From Opisthocomus hoazin (taxonomy: Eukaryota; Chordata; Aves; Opisthocomiformes; Opisthocomidae): a DNA stretch of 64,000 nucleotides. The notes below the pieces were generated by a model. The model worked only from the letters and a program-made list of their open reading frames with translations, did not search any database and was not told the origin of the DNA. The DNA lies in the NCBI RefSeq assembly GCF_030867145.1, contig NC_134415.1, forward strand, positions 17,400,417 through 17,464,416, given 5' to 3'. Both the position numbers and the translations under genes were made by a program. Positions 57,001 through 64,000 of this stretch are shown here, in pieces (position 1 is the stretch's first letter; each line of letters begins with the position of its first letter).

Positions 57001-60000
57001 GAAGGAACCCTGATTGTCTTTGGGGTCCAGTGGCTCCTTTTTGTTTGGATGTACTGCACCTCCTGCACACCTCTGTGATACTGCATTTCAGATCGGTCCG
57101 TACAGCCAGATGCTTCTTCCATGCAAGCGGAACATCCAGGAGTGTGATTTCTTGGTGGAAACCTACAGTGCGCTTTGGTGCATCCTGCCAGTGTTGTGCT
57201 GTGTGCTGGTACCCACGTCCAGGGGAGGGTTAGGGTCGTGGGTGCAGTGTGACCTTCAGACTTCAAGGCTTCACGCAAAGATGGAGGCACATCAGGTCAG
57301 AGATTAGATTTTCCCTAGGCTTGGGGCACCTGGACCCCAGCCATCAGTGCTGTCACCCTGCTTTCTTTTGGTATTAGAAGTCATCTGTGGAAGCACAGAG
57401 TACGAGGGAGTGCTTTGGGAACAAGAGGGGATCTTGGGAAACATGGCCAGAATAAGCGGTGGGTCTTAACTCCCGCTGACATGTAAGGATCCAGGCTGAA
57501 GGTCTTCGGCCTGGCAGCAGAGGTGGTGGGATGGGAGCGGCACAGTTCTGAGCATTGTCCCTCTCAGGGCTGCAACTCCAGTCAGACAATTCCCTCACTG
57601 TTTTTCACCCTGTTTAGGGCAGTGCTTTCTGTGGAAAGCGGCTTCCAGGTGCGCAGGCTGCCTTATGGCAGCTCCAGGCCATGGTGCTTATCTGCCCCTG
57701 GGTGTTATTCAGGCTCCAGCCTGTGGGAAAACACCCACTGCTGTGTTCCTCTCAACACCATAGCCTGGAGGAGCAGAGCCCAGGAGATGCTCCGGCCACC
57801 CTGCAGGCACGCCTGAGGGGGCTGCCAGGTGCCCAGTTTTAGTTCTTCTGCGTGGTGCTGATCCATCTGGGAAGGAGGGCTTTTCCTGACTTCACCCCTG
57901 TTAGCCCTTAGTGCACAGTGTTTGGTGTGCTCCATGTTGCTTCTGGGCTGACCTCTAAGGCATCTCCTTCGTGTCGTGTCAGGATTTCAGTGGTCTTAGT
58001 GGCTGTAAGTGCCCTGGCTTCAGCTGGGGCTGCAGGCCAGAGGAGCCCAGGTTGCCAGCTGCAGGTCTTTAGTGGACTTTCATAGGCTTGATATTTGCTC
58101 TTGTGGAGCTGTGCTCCATGGATAAACAGTGACTCACGAGTGGCTTTGCGCAGTTAAAGTACTGTTTCTTTGTTTGTTTTAACATTGAGATAGGAGTCTG
58201 GATGACATGAAGCTTGCACTGCTGCGTCTTACCGAAAGTTCAGTGCCCTCCTCCAAGTCTAAGCAGCCGCTTTATCTCACACACCTTTATCTGCAAGCCT
58301 GGGAGTCGGGCTGCTTGCCTTGAAGTACCACTTCGGTGTTCCTGGTCTTGGCTGGACATCATCATCTCTGTGCCCAGTGCCAGACCGGTGCTTTGTTCCC
58401 CATGTTCCCAAGCCAGGCCCAGCTCTCCTTGCCAAGACCTGCAGGGTGGAGAGAGACCATTGAAAAGAAGAGCCCGGTCAGCATCTCTCAAGTGCTTGGT
58501 GGCTGGCTGAGAGCCCAGCGTCCCCAGCCTGGTGCATGCGAGTGACTCCTGGCTGCAGACCCCAGCCCTGGTAGTCAAAGGCAGGTAGAGCTGCCCTGAA
58601 AACTCAAAAGAAGGTGTTCAACCCTCATTCTCCCCAGGAGGTAAAGGTTATCAGGGATTTGTCTCTAGATTAGATCCCTCTGGCAGCGTCAGAGCAAACA
58701 TCCTACAGAAGAGGGATTGGGATGTCTTTGGGTGTTGATATGCCAAGTGGGATCTAGTGGTTCTTTCAGGCATAGACGAGGGCACAGGGACAAGGACAGT
58801 CTTAAGGCTGGGTTAAACGTCCATCTTGCTCTACTGTGACCTTTGTTATTTAGTCAGTGCTCAGCATGAGCTCAAAACTGGTCTCTCACAGCCTCTGTCT
58901 CCCTTGGAGTTCAGTAGCTGCTGGAACAGAGAGCTTAAGGGGAACAGAGTGCCACAAAACCTCAAGGTTTTTCCAGCGTCACAGTGTCCTAGTTTGGACA
59001 TCTGTGTGGCCAAGGTTGCGCTGCTGCTCTTGGTTGTCCTGGGTGCTGTGCCAGCCTTGTGTGTAGTGCCCTGGTGTTGTGCCGTGGGTTGGGCTGTGCT
59101 GCTGTTGCCGGAGCTCTGACAACACTGTCTGTCATGCTTTCCCCAGCAGATGCAGGATGCTGGTTCCTCGATGTTCTCCCATAACTGTCCTAGCTTGCTG
59201 GCTGCATCCAGACCTCCTGCTGTAAGAGCCCTTTGCTGATGTCTGCTGTCACTGAGGAGCAATTGACTTCTTTCCTCCTCCTGCTGTGGCTGCCAAATCT
59301 TTTCTCAGCATGGAGTCGTAAAGGGAGCTCGATTCTGCCTGCTGCAGGGCCGTGATTACGCTGACCTTTGTTGCTTGACTGTGCTATGGGTCCTTTGTAG
59401 ACCAGCCCTAGGAGTGCTGTAAGGAAGGTGAGGAAAAGGCAAGAATATACCCAGCCTGCAAAATGCAAATGCTTGGAGCTGCAGTCTGCTTAAGGACCTG
59501 CAAAAAGGATCGGCCTTTGCTTGTTACAGGAAGGGTACAGGTGCCAGGGTTTGGAGTAGATGTTCCTGTTGTTGCAGGAGCAACACTGAGAAGCTGCTCC
59601 TGCTGCAGGTCCTGCAGCATCCTGGCTGGCTGCCCCCCACTCTGTGCCCACAAGGGAAGAGGTTTCCCTCTAGGCTTCCTGGTTTAACATCCCGCATGTT
59701 TCCTGGTGGATGAGAGAGCCGGGCTGGTCGGCCCTTCCCTGCTAGTGTCAGGCACCTTCTGATGTGAAGGAGGGTTTTTCTGTGTGCTGCTAAGCATCAT
59801 CTCCAGGGATGCCTCTCTAAGCAGCCCATGCACCTGCTTTGCCACTGTGCCCGAACTGATGCAGGGTTTCAGTTTTCCTGGGTCTCTATGCAGCAATTGC
59901 TAAAAGCAGGGGCATGAAGCTTTTCTGCAGTACCATCCAGGAGAGCTACTGCCCCAACACTGTGCATGCTGAGTGTGGTGGTGTCAGTGCTTAGGGCAGG

Positions 60001-61379
60001 AGGACCAGGCAAGAGAGAAGTTTACCCGCAGTAACCCCGGAGTGAGCAGCTTGCATGCTGCAGAGTAAGTAGCAGGGATACTCCCAGGGCTGATGCAGTA
60101 GGGTATCCTACAAGCCCCTGGAGAGGAACCAGCTGTGGAGCTGTGAGAGGTGGCTAGGACAACTCTGAGAGATGCTCCTTGCCACTGCTTGGTGATTTGC
60201 ACCACCAAGGGTTTCCTTGGTGGGAAGTGCTGACCACAATTGTAGGTAAGCGATTGTAAGCATGCCCAGTAGGAAAAATTCCTATGTCTGAGCGCTGTGT
60301 TGCAAGCAGGTAAAGACTCCTGTCATGCAGAAGTGAGGAGGAGGAAACAGTCAATGTCACCTTGAGACTAGCTCAAAACCCCAGTTTTATGAGACACACA
60401 CATAGATGCTTCACTTGGGAGGAGAAGCTGGATGCAGATGAGAATACCCAGTCTGTGACAACTGGTAGGACGCAGATATTGGGCATGAGGGAAGGCAAGC
60501 ATGTTAATACTGCCCTATGCACCAGAGGATTAAGATCGGAGATAAACAAGAAGCTCTGAGATGAGGTGAGCTTGCTGATAAACAAAGGAAAAAAGGATGA
60601 GAGCTGGGAGAGGTGCAGAGCTCCTGCTATAAAACATGTACCTGTGCAAAACGGACAAGATGGTATTTGGTCACTGAAGAAATGGAGGGGAACATGGAAA
60701 AATTCAGGGTAAGTAGGGATCACCAGGGAGATTGGTCTGTGTTTCAGCCAAGCCAGATGTCATGCACCTGAACAGCTCTCCTTAGCAATTATCGAAAGCC
60801 GAAGTGATATTTGTGCAGTGAAGATCCCGTATGAATAGTCACTCTCGCCTAAAGAATGCCGTACGGGAAAGCCAGTCTGGGGCAGGCCCACAGATATTTT
60901 GCAAGGGAAGTACAGACCCTGTGCAAGTAGCCTAAGCGCTGATAGTGGACATGCAGGAGATAACCAAGGTGGCAACCCCTGAGGAGCAGCCCATCTGCTA
61001 TTGGGATCCATAAACCAGAAGCTGGAAGCCACTGGTGTTGAGAGGTGATGGAGTCTCCATCCGTGGGTTCAGTAAACGTCCACTGGGAATTGGTAGAGTT
61101 GCTGCTGCTGGGGTGTTGGGTGATAGATGAGGAAACTATGTCTTCTGGGACTTAGCTCCAGCCAGGGTTTGGTTGCCATATGGCCACTGCTCTGCAGAAC
61201 ATACAGCGTGAAGTCCAGCATCTCATCAGTCTCACCACTCAACTTATTTATGTTGCATTTGCTGTGTCACTACCAGCATATGCCTACAGGAAACGAGAGA
61301 AGCCACACAGCAAGCGGTATTTCTTTATAGACTATAAAGTACAAGCTGGCAGACAAACTTGATTTCTTTCTGATAGATT
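48001..61379 (+). other. Probable TMEM63B first intron, part 2; no exon recognised
   Basis: No recognisable exon or young repeat was found. A run of 16 A is at 53448-53463. Long minus-strand frames at about 53927-55224 overlap frames on the other strand in GC-rich, moderately CpG-rich DNA (54200-54620) and have no domain. Splice-like motifs are present but do not assemble into a gene I know. Confidence 0.45.
54200..54640. promoter_or_regulatory. Moderately CpG-enriched segment in the inferred TMEM63B intron
   Basis: CpGs are denser than in the flanks (gagagcgagcgttaaccccgaagcg; ggtcgggtggcgtaagcgg; ctggcgtacggggttgcgg). It could be an internal promoter or intragenic island. No core-promoter motif is convincing. 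Confidence 0.25.
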
Positions 61380-62180
61380 TACAGCCCAGGAGCTTGAAGG
61401 GAAAGTGACAGGTAGATATATTTGGAACTAAAGTGTTTGATTCAGTGACTCATGAAATCTAACACTCAAAATTTAATGCAAATCAGGTTGGCTGTGACTC
61501 TGCTGTGCAGACCAAGAGCTGATTGACATGGAGAACTGTTGGATGGGTTTGGACTTGCTCTTGATGGCAGAGGAGGAGATGGGCACTTGCCGTGGACTAG
61601 GGTGGGACATATGGATGGGCTCCCAGTGGGGGGGGGGGGGCAGGGGGGAGGGAGGTGTTTTTCAGGAGTCAAACAAGATGGGGCTGGGGACCTCTCCTCA
61701 GTGGTGCAGAGAGGCTGGGTGCTGTGGCTGTGTTGGTTCCTGGTAGCCAGATGGAGACAGTCAGGCTGCCGTGCTGGCAGCTGAGTTGCAGCTTGGTGTT
61801 GCGTGGGTGCTGCTGGTCCACCAAACCTCCCTGGAGGGGAAGGGGACACCATCAGCCCTTCCCTGATGGCCAGGCAGGGACAGACACCCCTTGCACTGGA
61901 GCACCCAGTCCAAAGGAGTGTGAAAACTGAGGCAGGAGGGCAGCAAGATGCAACGTGGGAGAAAAATGCAGAGCCAGAGAGACCAAAGGGCCTTTAGGCG
62001 GAGGACAGATTAGCCAGCCAAGATGAGAGGAGCCTGAACCACAGCGTAGCAGGGTTTTGAGCCATGGTACAGCCCCTCTTGGCATGGTACGTTATGTTCA
62101 GGGCACCATACGACTTGAAAGCGCTACCAACAGATTGGAGGGAGTTCCTGTAAAAAAGAGGCATAAACAAGACCTAGCTG
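61380..62180 (+). mobile_element. Probable ancient CR1/L3-like copy, heavily decayed
   Basis: The stretch 'gtgtttgattcagtgactcatgaaatct' translates as VFDSVTHEI, the reverse-transcriptase motif seen in CR1 as FDTVSH(N/D)I, followed by 'aatttaatgcaaatcaggttgg' like the family. Near 62090-62170, 'ttcagggcaccatacgacttg' and 'cagattggaggga' resemble the region before the WAPQ and ERVQ motifs. A low-complexity G tract (61628-61640) and unrelated DNA separate the pieces, so more than one fragment may be present. Confidence 0.35.
61628..61659 (+). repeat. G-rich low-complexity tract
   Basis: Thirteen consecutive G followed by AGG/GGAG repeats. Quadruplex potential, assembly-sensitive. Confidence 0.8.
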
Positions 62181-64000
62181 TCTGGAGCTAAATCTGTATC
62201 ACTTGGCAAGGCAGACAGTTTCGGGTAGGCGAAGGCAGCATGAAGGGGTTTGCTGATGTTCAAAGGCAAGGTTTGGTGATTGACTTTCCTGGGTGATCCT
62301 CAAGAGGACAGTGTCATGAAATGGGCAGATTCCCTGACCTTCATGGAAGGTAGCACCCAAAAGCTCTTTTCCTTAGTGAAAACTGTGGATGAGAAAATAA
62401 CCTCCAAAAAAGAGGAGGGGCTGTATGGCTTGGTCAAGGGAGGACTGTCAAGATGAAGTTGCGGAAATAAAGTGGCTTGGTTTCATCTGAAATGTGAAGA
62501 TTTCCCTGATGCTGAGGTTCCTCAGCTTGCGGAGTGGTTTTTCCCAGGGAAGGGAATTCTTCAAATAACCTGGTTTCAAGCCTTTGAAATGAAGAAGCAG
62601 CCCAGTACTGAGCCTTGGGAGGTAAGCAGGGGTCTCCAAAACATCTGTATCCCTTCAGAATCACCTTCTAGCAGGTTCAGGACGGAATGTTGGGAGGAAT
62701 TCCCTTCCTCCTTTTAGGTGGGGAAGCCATGCTTCCTTCCCATTTTGCTCATGAAGTGAGCTGTGTACATCTCGGTTGTCTTTAGGAGAAAACCAAACCC
62801 AAGTTTCTCGTGGATCCAGAGGCTCCCTGCTGTTACAGCGTACTTCCATCCCTGCCAGGCGCTGTCCCAGCGCAGATGAGTCGCTTGTGTGGTCAGCTGT
62901 GCCTACAAGAGGAGCAGGGGTTCCCGAGCAGCGGGACGTACGCGAGCTGCCGCAAAACGGTGCTCTGAGCAGCGTGGGGCCAGGGGCTGGCCGTGGCAGG
63001 GACGGTGCCTGCCAGCACCGGAGCTGGGAGCTGATACACACAAAAAAAGGTGTGATGCCCTTCACTGGTTGATATATGAGGCCTGGTGCAAAGCCACCTG
63101 GAAGGGCTTTGGACCCAGGGCAAGAGTGCACTTAGTTTTTGCTTTGAAGAAGCCAAGCCTGCCAGATCAAAGCTTTGGAGGCCTGGTGTCTGCTTGGCTA
63201 GCTCCTACAGATGATGAAGCATGCAGGGAGCTTTGTACATTGACTGGAGGAGATGCAGAGGAGGTGGAGAGGTGCAGGGCTTTGGCAGGCCCTCCTCCTT
63301 CCTGGTGGTACAGGACTGATCCCTATTACCTGCTTGTCAGTGCTTTGCCCAGACCTGTTTGAAATGCACTGGTAGCACATTTGCTTCTTGATGCTTTTTC
63401 CCTTGGCCTGCAGATCGTGTTCCTCCTCACTGCATCCAGCCTGTCAGCACTTCTCCAGCCCTCAGCTGCCCGAAAGCCCCGTGCCCCAGGTCTGAAGCAT
63501 GGCACGGGGCAGCTTTCCCACTGCTCTGTCTGCAGCAAGAGTGCTATTTACCCCTTTCCTTTGCTGTGCTCTGGGAAAGGCTTTCAGCCAATTTGCAAGC
63601 CCCCTTCTCCCCGTCTCTCCTGCGTCTTTTCCCGGCTTGCTTGCCAAGAGTCGGACTGTTCTGCCCATGGTCTGTTTGTGGCTGCAGGTGGTTTGCACAG
63701 AGCTCTGCTGGGCTTCGCTGTTGAGATACAGGTAGCCTACGTGGCTTTTTGGGGGATGGAAAAGCTCCCTCCACCTTGGGTTCTAGCTGGTGCATGAGGG
63801 TCCCTGGGTGCCCAGCACAGGCAGGTCTGTGCTGCCCTGGCAGGCAAGGGCTCAGGGTGGCAAGTCCTCCGGGCTCAGGTCCCTGGCGTCACGGCATGGA
63901 TCACCCATGGTGCTTGGGAGACCCAGGGGACCCTAGACGAGCAGGTCTCCAAGGTACAGGCCATTCCCCCAGCACCCTCCGGGGCCAGGAACCAAAACGC
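62181..64000 (+). other. Right end of window, no exon recognised
   Basis: No coding exon of TMEM63B, no CR1 copy and no RNA gene is recognised. Short frames (for example 62889-63362 and 63381-63797, plus) are open but have no family resemblance. The window probably ends inside the gene's 5' intron. Confidence 0.4.

Noticed and set aside
60380-61100. Possible further decayed LINE sequence
   Set aside because: Style resembles old repeats, but I could not tie any stretch to a CR1 motif.

Overview
The window is vertebrate nuclear DNA, most likely avian. The evidence is a spliced mitochondrial ribosomal protein gene with GT-AG introns, AATAAA polyadenylation signals, CpG islands, a low repeat load, and a repeat content that is almost entirely CR1 LINE copies with the typical direct 8-bp 3' ends. 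Crocodilians and turtles also carry CR1, so 'bird' is a strong inference and not proof. Nothing here is prokaryotic; operons, ribosome binding sites and CRISPR arrays do not apply. Almost all open frames are chance frames in GC-rich DNA.

Layout. (1) 1-28.4 kb: intergenic DNA with no recognisable protein gene. It holds a CR1 tail (7.25 kb), several AT-rich segments that look like conserved non-coding elements, and a 3.6-kb CpG-rich domain (about 13.85-17.5 kb). That domain contains a TATA-like core, a run of 16 G, a compound TTCC microsatellite and a 53-bp minisatellite. By comparison with human 6p21.1 this would be the VEGFA-MRPL14 interval (synteny inference). (2) 28.4-39.4 kb or more, minus strand: MRPL14 (uL14m). 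The last exon (29288-28922 coding) and a small first coding exon (32974-32881) join in frame to give 146 aa. A 5' non-coding exon probably lies in the CpG island, with a strong splice donor at 39368. The intron between the coding exons carries a 1.06-kb CR1 copy with an uninterrupted reverse-transcriptase C-terminus. (3) 39.6-41.2 kb: a CpG island with a perfect NRF1 palindrome and a YY1-type site. It is probably a bidirectional promoter for MRPL14 (minus) and, by human gene order, TMEM63B (plus). (4) 41.2-64 kb: DNA expected to be the first intron of TMEM63B. I recognise no coding exon of it. The region holds a young CR1 tail and degraded ancient CR1 copies at about 46.6-48.0 and 61.4-62.2 kb.

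How the parts fit: one nuclear gene for the mitochondrial large ribosomal subunit is driven from a CpG-island promoter that carries an NRF1 site, as is common for mitochondrial biogenesis genes, beside a divergent neighbour. I found no new multi-gene system. The items most worth checking are the orphan CpG domain, the promoter architecture, the apparent absence of TMEM63B coding exons over 23 kb, and the open CR1 frame inside MRPL14.
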